From Apoderus coryli (lineage: Eukaryota > Arthropoda > Insecta > Coleoptera > Attelabidae): 64,000 nucleotides of DNA. The translations under genes were made by a program, and so were the position numbers. The first letter of the stretch is position 1. The number at the start of each line of letters is the position of its first letter. The stretch covers positions 1,054,001-1,118,000 of the forward strand of contig OU452200.1 in NCBI GenBank assembly GCA_911728435.2, given 5' to 3'. The notes beneath the pieces are model-generated. The model did not search any database and was not told the DNA's origin. It was given only the letters and a program-made list of their open reading frames with translations. Shown in pieces: positions 45,094 to 56,734 of this stretch.

Positions 45094-45640
45094 TAGAGAA
45101 TTTGATTGTCATGAGTGATATTAATGCAAATATTGGCAGTGGTGCGAGGGGTAAGATCCAGTTTTGTCTCACTTTATTTCAGCTCCCACCAAGGCGACTG
45201 TACACTTGGACTTCTACGCTCATACACCGGAGAGGATAGTGAGAAACGAAATAGACTACGTACTGATATATAAACGCTACAGAAGCTGCATTAAATCAGT
45301 AAAAACATACCCTGGCGCAGACATAAGTTCTGATCATAATCCAATTGTAGCAAACATTCAGTTAAAACTGAAAAAATGTACAGTTAAAATGAACAGCCCA
45401 AGACCAGATATGACAAAATTAGACAATAAACTAAACATAGTGGGCATGGCAGGTAGTCCCGAGGTGGAAACTGTTTGGACCGATATTAGGGAGGCAACAA
45501 GAGATACTAGGATAAGGAAGAAAGCTTGGATGACCGATGAAATTCTAAATTTGATGAAAGAAATGCGCTTGTAAAATAAACAACAGCAGTTAAATCGCAG
45601 AATAAAGAACGAAATCAGAATACAATGCCAAACAAACTGT
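45094..45640 (+). pseudogene. RTE-like LINE: endonuclease domain, interrupted
   Basis: Starts with ENLIVMSDINANIGSG (the usual G-D-F-N-A strand, here SDINA). After a deletion it continues in an open frame 45164-45574 with LDFYAHTPERIVRNEIDYVL, then IYKRYRSCIKSVKTYPGADI and SSDHNPIVANIQLKLKK. S-D-H-N-P is the catalytic histidine motif of apurinic-type LINE endonucleases, which nick target DNA. The linker RKKAWMTDEILNLMKEM and QQLNRRIKNEIRIQCQ follow before homology is lost near 45630. It resumes at 46763. Confidence 0.85.
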
Positions 45641-46762
45641 CACTCAACACAGCCTGCGAGTAGGTAGAAGATCATCCCCATAGTAATTACACTGCGCTGT
45701 CAAATCGAAATAGCTATCACACGCACGGCATAAACAGCAACAAGCAGAGCCACCGAAGCATTATGTCCACTGCGAGAACAGACTGCCGTACGAACACCAA
45801 TAAATAGCAAATTACAACTGTGAACTACCTCCTGTAAAAGGGACTGACGATCAAGCAAGTGATATGAACTACTCAAGTTGTCATATGAAGTATTCAATGT
45901 GACAGAATTCAGCTGTCTGTCGTAAATTAGTTCAAATAAGTCAAAGTGAAAATATATAACCTACACGTCACGGTAAACAATAATAACGCCGAAATTAGGC
46001 CTTCACGAACTCTACTACTCAATAATAGCAAACGAAAACTAAACACTGAATATATTTGTCAAAATCGGGTAAGAAAACAGCAACACTAACTACAGTGCCA
46101 CCGTTTTGTGTCATAGCCGGGAGTTAAATAACGTATAGGTAACCTATACAATTGAGTGGTTTTTAAGTACCGAAGTGCCAACACAGAAGAAATAAGAGTA
46201 ATCGGTAAAAGGTATGGCTTCAAATACGTTAAATATAAGTTAATTTAGTCCCCCATTACTCGTAGGAGGGCGATGATCAAAATAGGATTAGGAACTCGCG
46301 CAAGACTTGATGTAAAAGCCAGAAACGGACATGGGCTTAAAAACAGGGCTGCTCCAACTCACAGGACGTAAACACGGCCATCATACCATCCAAAAACAAT
46401 ACAGAGACTAGCCTAGGACACATTCAGCTGGTAAGTACCTAAATTTATTTATAATATTAACATTTTAACTTTCTGAAGAACCTTGGCACGTTTCAGGAAC
46501 ACAGAACCAGGATATGGGGCGGAAATAATAGGGCTACCGTGACACCTAGCATGAAATAAAGTATGATGATGGTCTGTATACTAGATGGAAAAATATGATA
46601 CAAAAATTAGTATAAAAAGGTGTTTTATTAAGGCAAAACAGAACATAGGAAAATATGTCTAAAGGTAAGTATTTAACTCGGTGGAAATAGAGTGGTTCTA
46701 GGTTGAATTACAACACGAATTAGTTGTTTTGAATAGGGTTTAGTGCATTCTTGTATCTACCC
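45641..46762. other. About 1.1 kb splitting the RTE-like LINE; unrecognised
   Basis: Homology to the LINE stops after IRIQCQ and resumes with NWLNEQCNEIE. The interval has no coding similarity that I recognise. I looked for LTR-like ends (tgtcactcaaca near 45638 and gttaca near 46762) but no target duplication is convincing. Confidence 0.4.
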
Positions 46763-47097
46763 GATTTTTACCGTTACATAGAGAGAATTGGCTCAATGAA
46801 CAGTGTAACGAAATAGAGGATCTTGAGGCCAAATATGACAGTTTTAATATCCACAAGAAAATCAAGGAAGCTGCCGGTGTATATAAACCTCGAGAAAGTA
46901 GTATTCTGTTGGATAGCCAAGATAAGATCAACGACAAAGTGTCAAGATGAGAGGTCGAACACTCCGGAACAGTACACACGAGAAGGAATGGATATATCTA
47001 AGGAAGAAGTTCAACATGCAATCTCTTTATCACAAAACAGAAAAGCGGCAGGTCCAGATGGTGTGTTTTCAGAAGTAATTAAAATCCTGAAGTCCTG
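46763..47097 (+). pseudogene. RTE-like LINE: linker and start of RT
   Basis: Continues the element at 45094-45640: RENWLNEQCNEIEDLEAKYD, then SFNIHKKIKEAAGVYKPRES and, after a stop and frame change, EEVQHAISLSQNRKAAGPDG and VFSEVIKILKS. The K-A-A-G-P-D-G motif is the start of the reverse transcriptase fingers. It is cut at 47097, and the Jockey-like fragment starts 55 bases later. Confidence 0.8.
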
Positions 47098-47152
47098 ATG
47101 ATGTAAATATAACACCATATCATTTTTCATGACTTGGTTTTACTGAAACACC

Positions 47153-47745
47153 AAGTGGATTTTGGTCTTATATAAATAACAAACGTGGTAATTCCAGAAT
47201 TCCAGGTGTAATCAGGGATGACGCTTCAGAGTATGATCCGCGGCTAATTGTTGACGCTTTTGCTAATTACTTTCAGAGTGTTTATGTGGAATCAAACCCT
47301 CAGCATACTGAGACTTTGCCGGATGCCATTGACAGTAATTGTGATCCGGGGTGTATTCATCGAGTGAGGCCTGAGGACATTATCAATGCAAGTAAAAAAC
47401 TGAAGCCTAAACCTACGTCTGGAGCGGACGGTGTGCCCAGTTTTATTGTAAAGGACTGTATTTATCCTTTATCTAATCCCTTGTGTCATATTTTTAATTT
47501 AATTCTACGAACTAGCACATTTCCGGACTTGTGGAAAACTACAAGAGTAATTCCAATTCTGAAGAAGGGAGAACCTAGTATCATTACTAATTATTATAGA
47601 CCTATTTCAATTTTGTGTAATTTTTCTAAATTGTTTGAAATAGTGTTGTATCAATATATATTCTCCACTGTTAAAAATTCTATTACAACTAAACAACATG
47701 GCTTTATCTCAGGCAGGTCATGCGCGACAAACTTGGCTTGCTTTT
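47153..47745 (+). pseudogene. Jockey-like LINE internal fragment
   Basis: Almost identical to the first third of the element at 11182-13165. It starts at the same place (tggattttggtcttatata) and runs to gcgacaaacttggcttgc (47745), where similarity stops. The frame 47286-47804 reads VRPEDIINASKKLKPKPTSG, GVPSFIVKDC and the QHGFISGRSC motif. It keeps 17 or so bases near 47370 that the other copy has lost, so it is unbroken there. It lacks the 3' tail, which is unusual for a LINE insertion. Confidence 0.88.
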
Positions 47746-47919
47746 CGTTTATAACAACTATTTGTATAACCGTAAAATTTATATTACGAAATGACAGTAT
47801 CTAATATGTTTTTAAACTAAATGAAAGTAAAACATAAACACAAGTTGTTGCGTGGCAAGATAGCATGATAACGCAATCAGCTAGGGGTTATATTCTTGAC
47901 AATATATATATGGCCCTTG

Positions 47920-48495
47920 TTTGACTAAAATTGCTGAGAACAGGATTCGGTTGATGCAGAATTCAGGCACACGGCTTGTATGTGGAATTCGTAGGGGTGA
48001 AAGAGGCTAGCAATATGATTAAGGAAATCGGCTGGTTAAGAATGGAACAACGTCGGATTTTCATTCACTAATTTTGATTAATAAAAATCATCAGATGGAA
48101 ATAGGCGGAATACTTATATGAAATACTGAAGTTCCGGGGATCTGTGTATGATGTGAATATTCCACATAAAACTGTCATTACGCCACCGTTACACTCAACA
48201 TGAACCTTGAGCGGTCATATTCCTATACGGTTTCAAAATATTACAACGCTCTACCGGAGAATATAAAAAGTTTATAGGGGTTTTCGTTTAAGAGCGATGT
48301 CTGACACGTAATAGAACAAATTAATTTGTAAACATAAGCTACCTACTTAATTTGGCCAGCGATGTAAAACAATTTTCAGATAGGTTTAAGCTAAAATATA
48401 AGTTAAATTTAGGTTAAGTTAGGAAGCACTGCTTCAACTTTTGTAAAAATGTATTTTTTTACTAATAAAGTTTTTATTATTATTGTTATTATTAA
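47920..48495 (+). pseudogene. CR1-like LINE C-terminal remnant with tail
   Basis: Fragments in several frames: KIAENRIRLMQNSGTRLVCG, EIGWLRMEQRRIFHSLILIN, and LERSYSYTVSKYYNALPENI. These follow the order of a CR1-like C-terminus. The 3' end has aataaag and an ATT repeat at 48472-48495. It is heavily decayed, with many stops and frameshifts. Confidence 0.7.
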
Positions 48496-48772
48496 AAATC
48501 ACCCAATCATGTCAACATTTAACTAATAACACCACTGAAGGCGGTTTTCAATGACTATGACACCACAAATATTTCTGAAATTGACAGCGATATTATTATG
48601 TACTTAAATATTTTTACAAAAATAAAAATACAGTACTGTGGTTAGAAACCGAAAACTATAATTATTTTTAGTCAGGACCTGACTTTTAACCCAAAATGGC
48701 GGCGTCATACGTCACAATTTAGTTCAAAGTGCCAACGTAGACTCGGAATGCTGTACTTATTAATGCTGTGGT

Positions 48773-48998
48773 ATGGATATGCTGATGACCGATGTCAAAA
48801 ACACCGTTGTTTGTAAAATTATAAAATCTTTAGAATCCACTGATCGAGATAAACCCTTCAATTTAATTAAAATCACTTTCGAACCTAATAAACCATATCA
48901 CTATCGGTCGATCTGTACCATCAAAAACCAAGAACGTAATAATTGGCCGAAATACGCCTACAGACTTCCCGCGAGTATCAACTACTGCACTAGTACCA
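48773..48998 (+). CDS. Candidate exon of an unknown gene
   Basis: The frame reads MLMTDVKNTVVCKIIKSLES, then TDRDKPFNLIKITFEPNKPY, HYRSICTIKNQERNN and WPKYAYRLPASINYCTSTS. It is balanced in composition, unlike chance frames nearby, and ends at a strong donor-like site, acca|gtaagtgt, at 48999. After it the frame becomes T-rich. No acceptor upstream is clear; the exon could be a first exon with an ATG at 48773 or 48782. I do not recognise the protein and see no transposon similarity. Confidence 0.35.
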
Positions 48999-49787
48999 GT
49001 AAGTGTGTATGTCTATACAATGTTTATTACTCAAATAAGAAATTAAAAGTTTTAAAAAGGCAGGTGGTACTTTTTTTTTGTTTCATTTTTCCCATAGGTA
49101 TACACAGAGGAAAAATATAAAAACGTTTATGACTGTTGCTTCATAAATAGCCCCATATTTATTATAGGTGTAGTCTGGCCTTTCGCGCCGATACGATCTA
49201 GAGTAATTTCACTTTTAACAGCTCCATTTATTGTTTGGTGTTTTGAGTTTTAACGACTTTTTCGGTCTGCGTTAACAATTTATTCAAATGGAATATAATA
49301 ATAAGTTTGTCACACAAATAAAGTACAAATAAATAAAATTTGACGAAAATAACGTGGATCTTTGGTCCTATACCTATAATAGAGTTTGTTCCATATGTAT
49401 TATTTCAAATTAATACAGGTGATAGAACAAAGAATTCTAAGAAAAAAAGTTCTTATAAACATAGGTCCGCAAACGCATTGTAACCGAGATACATGGCGTT
49501 TAAAATAAGCCCCTGATGATATTTTTATGTGAATATTACCGAAACGTTTTTAGATACATCAATGAAATTTTACACATGATGTGTTTGATTTTTAATTCTT
49601 CACAAGTCAAACCAAAAGGATTTCCAACATTATAGTCATGAGCGTATCAAACAAGAGGGGGCGGGGAGAAATAACACCTCAACTTTTTTCTCGCTGGAAT
49701 ATTTCACTGTTTGAGTTCATAATAATAAAACAAATTATAATTTGCTTAAAAAAGGTCATTTTTTTTTATTTTGGTCAAATGCTTAGC
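48999..49787. other. No gene recognised
   Basis: AT-rich sequence, possibly intronic if the preceding exon is real. Confidence 0.4.
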
Positions 49788-51640
49788 TTTACTATACCTA
49801 ATAATATGACATACAATAACATTGAACTCGCCGATCCTTTAAAAATGGTTAATTCTTTTGCCGGTTATTTTCAAAGATCATAAATATATGCGGTCGGCTC
49901 CATTTTGTTGGGCTTCCGCAAGAAACTGCGATTTACAGCAGCTTCAAATTAGAGAGATTGGTGAAGATGATGTTTTCAGAGCACTTAAATCGTTTAAAGC
50001 TAGACATACTTCGGGTCCGGATGGTGTGCCTGCCTTTGTTGTCAAGGACTGTGCCTCAGTCTTCGCTAAACCGATTTCAACTATACTTAATCTGTCATTG
50101 AATTATAATGAGTTTCCGAATTTCTGGAAACTGTCTAGGATGAGCCCCATCTTCAAAAAAGGTGATAGACAGGATATTAGAAACTACCGGCCTATTACCA
50201 TACAATCGAATTTTGCCAAGTGTTTTGAGATCGTGTTGCATGAAGTTTTATTTAATCATGTCAAGCGGCTCATCACGCCTATTCAGCACGGATCCACTGC
50301 TACTGCTCTCGTAATTTTGAGCCAGTTTTTGGCAGAAAGCTTGGATAGCGGGGGTCAGGTTGACGTTATTAATACGGATTTTACCAAAGCCTTTGACAGG
50401 CTTGACCACGGAATTCTGCTGCAAAAGCTTTCGGAATTTGGTTTATCTGTGGATCTTTTAAAATTTCTGTCTACTTATCTCCATGAACGTAATTTGTATG
50501 TGGAGTACCGTGGTTTCAAGTCCGGTATTATCCGTGCAACATCTGGAGTGCCGCAGGGTTCTGTGTTGGGTCCTCTCTTATTTATGTGTTTTATTAATGA
50601 CATTGTTAATGGCGTGAAATGTCGCTCCCTACTCTTTGCTGATGATTTTAAGGTTTATTCACTGATTACCTCAGATTCTGACTGTCTTCAATTGCAGAAT
50701 GATTTGAATGTCCTGCTTCACTGGTGCATTCGAAACAGGCTAGCCCTTAATTTGGATAAGTGTTGTTCTGTAACTTTTACTCGTAAGGTAAATCCAATAA
50801 AATATGTGTATAACATTGACTCTGTTCCGCTTAAAATATGCGATGAGGTTAAGGATCTGGTGGTGCTCTTTGACGCTAAACTTAGTTTTGTGGGGCATGA
50901 CTTTGATGTTGATGGTTTCGTCTTCCTATAAGAGTCTGGGTTTTGTTATGAGAAATACAAAGCATTTTGTGTCACCAAAAACTCTCATTTTACTGTATAA
51001 TTCCTTCGTTAGATCGAAATTGGAATATGCGTCTGTTGTGTGGAATCCTGGCTATGCGTTGCACTCGAATAGCTTAGAGAGGATTCAGCGAAGATTTGTG
51101 AAATATTTGTGGTTTAAGTGTGACGGAGTGTATCCAACCATGGGATTTCCCCATGATGAACTTCTGGGTCGTTTTAATTTTGTACCTCTTGATAAGCGTA
51201 GAGAATATGCCTCACTCCTGTTCCTATTCAAAATCGTGAATGGCATCATTGATTCTCCGGACCTACTTTCGATGATACCTTTTCATGCTCCACATACGAG
51301 AAGGCGTAATTATGGTTCTAGCTTTTACTTGCCTACCGCACGTACCAACTTGTTGCTCTTTTCGCCATTGTTTGGGATGTGTTCTATTTGTGACTCTGTG
51401 AGTAACGATATTGATGTGTTTTTTAATACCATATCTTATATTAAAAAAGTGTTTTTTAGATAAATAATTTGTTGTTAAACCATTCTAATTTTTACTATTT
51501 TTTGCGATTGTAATATTTGTATTATTTATAATTTTGAAACGTGTATTTATGTTAATTTTATCGTTTTGTAATGTACCTGCCCTGTAATTGGATGTGTTTC
51601 TGTCTAGTAGGGTAGATGTAATCTGAATAAATAAATATTA
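49788..51640 (+). mobile_element. Jockey/CR1-like LINE, 5'-truncated, long RT
   Basis: Same family as 25946-27700 (minus). It starts at TIPNNMTYNNIELADP and, after a break near 49880, has a long open frame to 50931: HTSGPDGVPAFVVKDC, NYRPITIQSNFAKCFE, NTDFTKAFDRLDHGILLQKL, SGVPQGSVLGPLLFMCFIND and the intact active site LLFADDFKVY. The expected F-x-x-G-R after QHG (50288) is missing. A frameshift near 50915 separates the C-terminal frame (to 51463), which ends with the same FFNTISYIKK-type region. The tail is aataaataaat near 51625-51640. No endonuclease or ORF1 is present. Confidence 0.92.
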
Positions 51641-51804
51641 AAAATATTACTTATTTAAAAATTTATGTACGCAATCTTGGATTGCGATGGAATGTATTCG
51701 TTCGAAAAAACATTGTTGACAATTTACTGTTATCTTGAGATAGAAACGTCAAATATTTATAAAGAGATGTTTTTGGCGACATCTAGCGTGATCAAGCAAT
51801 ATTG

Positions 51805-51863
51805 AAACACCAAGAGCGACCAAGAAAACACCAAGAGCGACCAAGAAAACCCAAGAGCGACAC
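51805..51863. repeat. Three-copy tandem repeat, unit about 20 bp
   Basis: aaacaccaagagcgaccaag occurs twice and is followed by a third, slightly shortened copy. Confidence 0.85.
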
Positions 51864-51916
51864 CTCAATATACCATTTATAAAAACAACATAAACACAAG
51901 CGTGAGTAAATCCACA

Positions 51917-52640
51917 TAATAATAATGCCTTTATTTCTTTTTTGTGAAATTACAGAAATACAATGATTTTAAAATATGTTCTACGTCACATGAAAATGGT
52001 GGCGAAATTCAACAGGGTTGCTCTTCCATTTAACCACCATTAAGCTATTGAAATTCAACAATTTCTACAGATACTGAAATAATACATACATAAAAAAACC
52101 AGAAAACTATTATTTTGCCTTATCACAATTTTAAGCCTACTAATCCTAAGAACTATCATTGCAAATGAACAAATACAAAATCATCATACCAAATTAATGA
52201 ACCATCGATCGCTACACTCTTTGATTAAATAGAAAAGTTTTAAGATCCCTCTTAAAAGCAGTCAAGAATGGCAGATTCCTAATACTCAATGGTATTGAAT
52301 TATAGAATTTTACTGCATTGTAGTGAAAGGACCGCTCAAACTGAGCAGTCCGATGTCTCGGTACTGTATAAAAAAAGACACTAGCCCTGGTATCCCTGTT
52401 ATGTACATCTGTACCCCTCAGCAGTTTAGAATGCAAATATACAGGCTCCCGTATGGTATTAATTTTAAATGTCAGACATGTCAAATGCTGTTGAAATCTC
52501 TCATGTAAACTAAGCCATTTAGTCTGTTGGAAATGACCGGAAATGTGATCGTACTTTCTCAGATTATAACAAAAACGCACGCACCAGTTTTGTATATTTT
52601 GTAAACTTTTCCTATCTTTATAGAGAATCGATTTTGAAAA
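51917..52640 (-). pseudogene. CR1-like LINE 3' end, minus strand
   Basis: Minus frame 52580-52212: MRFCYNLRKYDHISGHFQQT, then KWLSLHERFQQHLTCLTFKI, DVHNRDTRASVFFYTVPRHR and FERSFHYNAVKFYNSIPLSI. It ends LTAFKRDLKTFLF. This is the C-terminal end of a CR1-like protein, closely parallel in plan to that at 27868-28775. The 3' tail has AAT repeats at 51917-51925. Nothing catalytic is present. Confidence 0.8.
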
Positions 52641-53245
52641 TACGATGACTGAAATATTGAGAGATTAGAAAACAACCCAAATTTTGACAATTTTTGTAGT
52701 AGAATAATTCCAAATAAAATTTGTAACAACAAGATTAGTTCTTCAAAACTGATATTGTTCAAAAATGCACATTTTGTTTGATACTACTTCTCTAACGTAA
52801 TTTATACCTACCTATAGCTTGTAACTAACACAGACACAGTAAATTAATGAGCGGCACTAAATCACAATACACATTGTAAACACTTGGTTTAGCTGTCAAT
52901 ACACCATTGTTTTAGCACCTACATTTTGCAAAATTTATGACGGTCATTTGCATACTATTCGAAACAACATTTTTCTTCTTAAATTCTTCTCAACAGACAT
53001 GAAATTTTATATGTAAAAATATCATGACGATATTATTATTTTAAGGAGATGCAAATTATTATTATCTTTAAGACACTAAGTACAGAGTGGACACTTTATT
53101 AGGGGATAGTTCCTTTTCTCAGGAACTACTGACTTTAGACAAAAAATGTTCATTAATTTTAAAGATGTTTTAAAATTCTTAGCAAGAGAAACAATTAAAA
53201 ATACTCCATTTTTTCGATAATAGTAGTTAATAGAAATTTTAAATT
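52641..53245. other. No gene recognised
   Basis: AT-rich, no supported feature. Confidence 0.5.
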
Positions 53246-53386
53246 AACAGATGCTCAATCCGTTCTCAAGGCTTTTCAAGGCCCAGTGTATAAATATTTC
53301 AAAAACAATCTACTTATCAACATAGAATCTTACAATGTAAACTTTGTTTGGTCTAAAGGGCATGTTGGTGTCTTTAGAAACGAAAT
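53246..53386 (+). pseudogene. RNase H fragment of a LINE
   Basis: Reads KLTDAQSVLKAFQGPVYKYF, then ESYNVNFVWSKGHVGVFRNE. This is the D-S-x-S-A-L-x-A-L strand and the W-x-x-G-H-x-G-x-x-G-N-E motif of LINE-type RNase H; the first Asp of TDAQS and the Glu of RNE fit. It is directly followed by the AAT tail of the minus-strand LINE, which may have inserted into it. Confidence 0.65.
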
Positions 53387-54920
53387 CATAATAATAATAA
53401 TAAATCGTCTTTATTTGGAAGAACTCTACAAACAAGGCTAAGTTTAGCAATATGCTACTCCAAGCACTTAACCTAATTTACAAATTACACATACATGACA
53501 ATTCACTTCTACACTACTTAGGTACTTTAATTTGTTTCGATTAACAACAAGAATACGACAACGAGACAATAAACAACAATAACAATATGCTGCAAAGGAG
53601 AAAGAAATATATAAATTAGCATTATTATGATTATAAAAGAGAAAATATATAAATAAATAATAATAATAAAAATCATCATTATTAACATTAATAATGTATA
53701 AATACATATAGCCAATCTTAGGATATAAGACAAAACACTATTAAATATTATTTAATAGCCTGAAAGGCTACTGACGTTTGCTCAACAACATATTTCTTAT
53801 TTTTATTCTGAATGAGTTTAAACTGGATTGTACATGTTGGGAAATACAAAAGTTATACAACTTTACCGCGTTATAAGTAAAACATTTTCTAAACATGGTT
53901 GTTCTATGCCTAGGTATATGTAGCAGATTTCTTGATCTTACATTAACGCTGTGAATGGATGAACGCGGGCTCAGCTTATCAAACAGTACTTTCGGTATTT
54001 TTGTTTTAATAATTTTAAATAATAAAGAGCAAAAACTGAGTTCCCGTCTCTCAGACATTTTTAGCCAATTAAGTTCTTTAATCTTATGTGATCATATTTT
54101 CTCAAGCAAAAAACAAACCGGCAGCAAAAGTTCTGTACCTTCGGTATCCTGGCTTGATTTTGTTTATCAAGGTAAGGTCCGTAAACAGTATCGGCGTAAC
54201 TAAACTTGGCGAGAACCAACAAGTCGGACAGCATTTTTTTAGAGAAGGCGTGAAATCATGTCTGTATGAAAACAACAACTTTAACGTTCCAAAGCATTTC
54301 TTTAATAAATAATTAACATGTAGGTTAAATTTCAAATCGAGATCAAGCACCACACCCAAATTTTTCACATTGGAAACCAGACATCACATCTTAATACACC
54401 CATCTGGTATTAGAGCACGCAAGTTTTTATTACCAAAAAGCATAACATGACACTTCTTCTCTGGATTAAGTTTTAAATTATGTTTTGCTGATAGGCTTGG
54501 AAGGGATTGAAGATCCATATTTAGATTTTTAATAGTTTCACCAGTATTTGTTTTATTAAAGGATAAATAAACCTGCGTGTCATCTGCAAAGGCATTGACT
54601 TTACAAAATTTTGTAGATGCAAGAATATCTGCCGTGTACAATATGAAAAGAAGCGGCCCCAAAATTGATCCCTGAGGAACTCCAGAATTCACATTTTTTA
54701 AGGATGACCATTTACGTATACACGTTGAGTCCAATTGGATAGATAAAATTGAATAACCTGCATAGCACCAACAGAAAAGCCATAAAACTTCAATTTGGCA
54801 AACTAATAGTATCAAAAGCCTTCGAGAAATCTAAAGTTACAAGATACGTCAATAGTTTATCATCAATTCCTCGAACAATGTCATCCGTCAGTTGGTTAAG
54901 AGCCGTGGAAGTACTAAATC
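53387..54920 (-). mobile_element. CR1-like LINE, 5'-truncated, decayed
   Basis: Minus-strand order: STALNQLTDDIVRGIDDKLL, VTLDFSKAFDTIS, then the frame 54815-54384 with NSGVPQGSILGPLLFILYTA and active site NAFADDTQVYLSF. Next come KNLGVVLDLDLKFNLHVNYL, a frameshifted middle, and frame 54058-53768 with SSIHSVNVRSRNLLHIPRHR and TYNAVKLYNF. The tail is the AAT run at 53387-53402. Catalytic Asp residues survive, but at least three frameshifts or stops (near 54820, 54380 and 54100) kill it. It begins inside the reverse transcriptase. Confidence 0.88.
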
Positions 54921-55205
54921 GGAGTTAAAGCAGCAAAATCTTCAAGTCATTCATTACTCAGTTTCTGTCTCGAAATTTGGAACCAACAACTATAGCAGCT
55001 CTTGTCAACTGGAATTACTTCGAACCCTGATCTTTTCTGAGCATTTCGTTTTTTTAACCACAAAATTACCTCTATTTTTGTTGAAGATACACTGCCTCAA
55101 AGCAAACCCTGAAAAAAAAACAAGAAATAAACATAAAAAGGTAAGTTTAATCAGAAAACTAACGAAAACATAAAAATTTAAACAAATAAGGAACAAATTT
55201 GAAGG
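54921..55205. other. No gene recognised
   Basis: Short AT-rich interval; a 93-codon plus frame has no motif. Confidence 0.45.
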
Positions 55206-55905
55206 CGATAATATCTAGTGTGGCCTCCTCGCACCAAAATCACTTTATTTAGTCGATTTGGCATCGAATCAATAAGGTTTGCAACAAATTCTTGTGGCAT
55301 GGCATCAAATTCTTCCTGAAGTGCAATTCGCAGGTCATCTAGGCTCTCGCGTAAAGCAGGTCGACGACGAATGCATCTTTAAAGTTGGTCCCAGAGATGC
55401 TCAATTGGATTGAGATCAGGACTGCAACCTGGCCAAACCATTCGTTCAATACCCACTTCCTCCAAATAATCGTTAACTACTCCTGTCCACACCATCAAAG
55501 AGACCCCATTAAAACTTACGCGTTCTGAAATTGTACAGTCCAGAAATCTTTCATTTCGACGTCTCCAAACTCGCTCCCGACCATCAGGCGATTGCAGGTA
55601 AACCCGCGACTCATCCGTATAAAGGACTTTAATCCATTGCTCAATTCCCCAATTCATATGTAGACGCGCAAATTGAGGACGTGCTCGACGATGTCTTGGA
55701 AGAAGCTGGGGTCCTGTGGCAGGGCTTCTTGAAGACAGGTCGTTTTTTTAAGTCTTCGTCGGAATGTGCTCTCACTACACTACAATTCTACGTACGTTTT
55801 GTAGCAGATGTTGATTCTGAACAGCGATTTCGTAAAGCATTCAGGATAATAAAGCGGTCATCAATAGAGGCCAGACTTGTTCATGTTGGTCATAAGAACA
55901 ACCTT
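55206..55905 (-). pseudogene. Tc1-like transposase with catalytic deletion
   Basis: Minus-strand reading: DDRFIILNALRNRCSESTSA (end of the DNA-binding region), then RPVFKKPCHRTP with a frame change to QLLPRHRRARPQFARLHMNW, then VLYTDESRVYLQSPDGRERV, which has the first catalytic Asp (Y-T-D-E-S-R). GVSLMVWTGV follows and jumps directly to VGIERMVWPGCSPDLNPIEH, which has the catalytic Glu. The segment with the second catalytic Asp is deleted. The C-terminus continues in a shifted frame as EEFDAMPQEFVANLIDSMPN and ends with RGGHTRY near 55220. It is a different family from 35250-37181. Confidence 0.82.
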
Positions 55906-55914
55906 GAACCTCTT

Positions 55915-56022
55915 TTGCTGCACTCCCTGATTTCGTATGCCGACCTTAAGCTGTGAATAAAGAATTTTCTTTGGAAATCATCGTCTCAATACTAGTTGTT
56001 TCAGCTTCCTCCAGAACGCTGA
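55915..56022 (-). pseudogene. RTE-like LINE scrap
   Basis: Matches the C-terminal region of the LINE at 30695-31985: both contain ctgtgaataaagaatt and ctagttgtttcagcttcct. The central part (the R-W-T-G-H block) has been deleted here. Confidence 0.65.
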
Positions 56023-56734
56023 TGTTTGTTTTATTCGAGGAATTCCTCACCAATTACAGTATTCGGGAAACGAAGAAAGAGCATCCAAGAAATTGTTTAG
56101 CGGTCTGGCAAATGTATTTGGGTTCAAAAATGGTTTCGATTTTTATTTTATCTGCATTCAGCAAAATTACTTTCCTCTTCCCAAGTTTGACTTTATCATA
56201 TCTCATTTTTTATCTACAATTTATAAACCGTCTTGTTTCATTATTCAGTCGGGCAAAACCAGCAAAATACATAAATTAGATATGGCCGCGAGGGGTTAAA
56301 CACACAACCTTTACCAATTTCTAAAGTATAAAGTGCGAGAGAGGGGTTGATAATTGTGATTTATCGGTGATGGTGTCGCACATAAGGGTTGTGTGTGTGT
56401 GGTGGTTCAGGGTTTTCCAAGCAGTTGCGGTATATGTTATTCAGTTGATATTAATAATTTTGTGATGGAAACTCGAGCATAAGTTATTTATCAGTTGGAG
56501 AGAATGAGAGATATTAGTTATAGTGTCAAAGGTTGTGGCTCAATAAGGCAGTGGTGTAATTAGGTTGTTTCTTATTTGGGGCCTTAGATTAAGACTCGTA
56601 AATAATGATTCTTTAAGTAACTCCTTGATTAAATCATGTAAATGAAAAGTTTTATATTGCAAAATGCAGGGGTTGTTCCCTAATTTATTAGAAAAAGATA
56701 GGAAAGCTTTTCTGGGTAGGATCCCGCGTAAATA
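56023..56734. other. No gene recognised
   Basis: Plus frames at 55953-56279 and 56093-56299 have no motif; a GTGTGTGT run occurs near 56390. Confidence 0.45.

Noticed and set aside
55681..55956. Plus-strand frame of 91 codons
   Set aside because: Antisense to the Tc1-like transposase on the minus strand.
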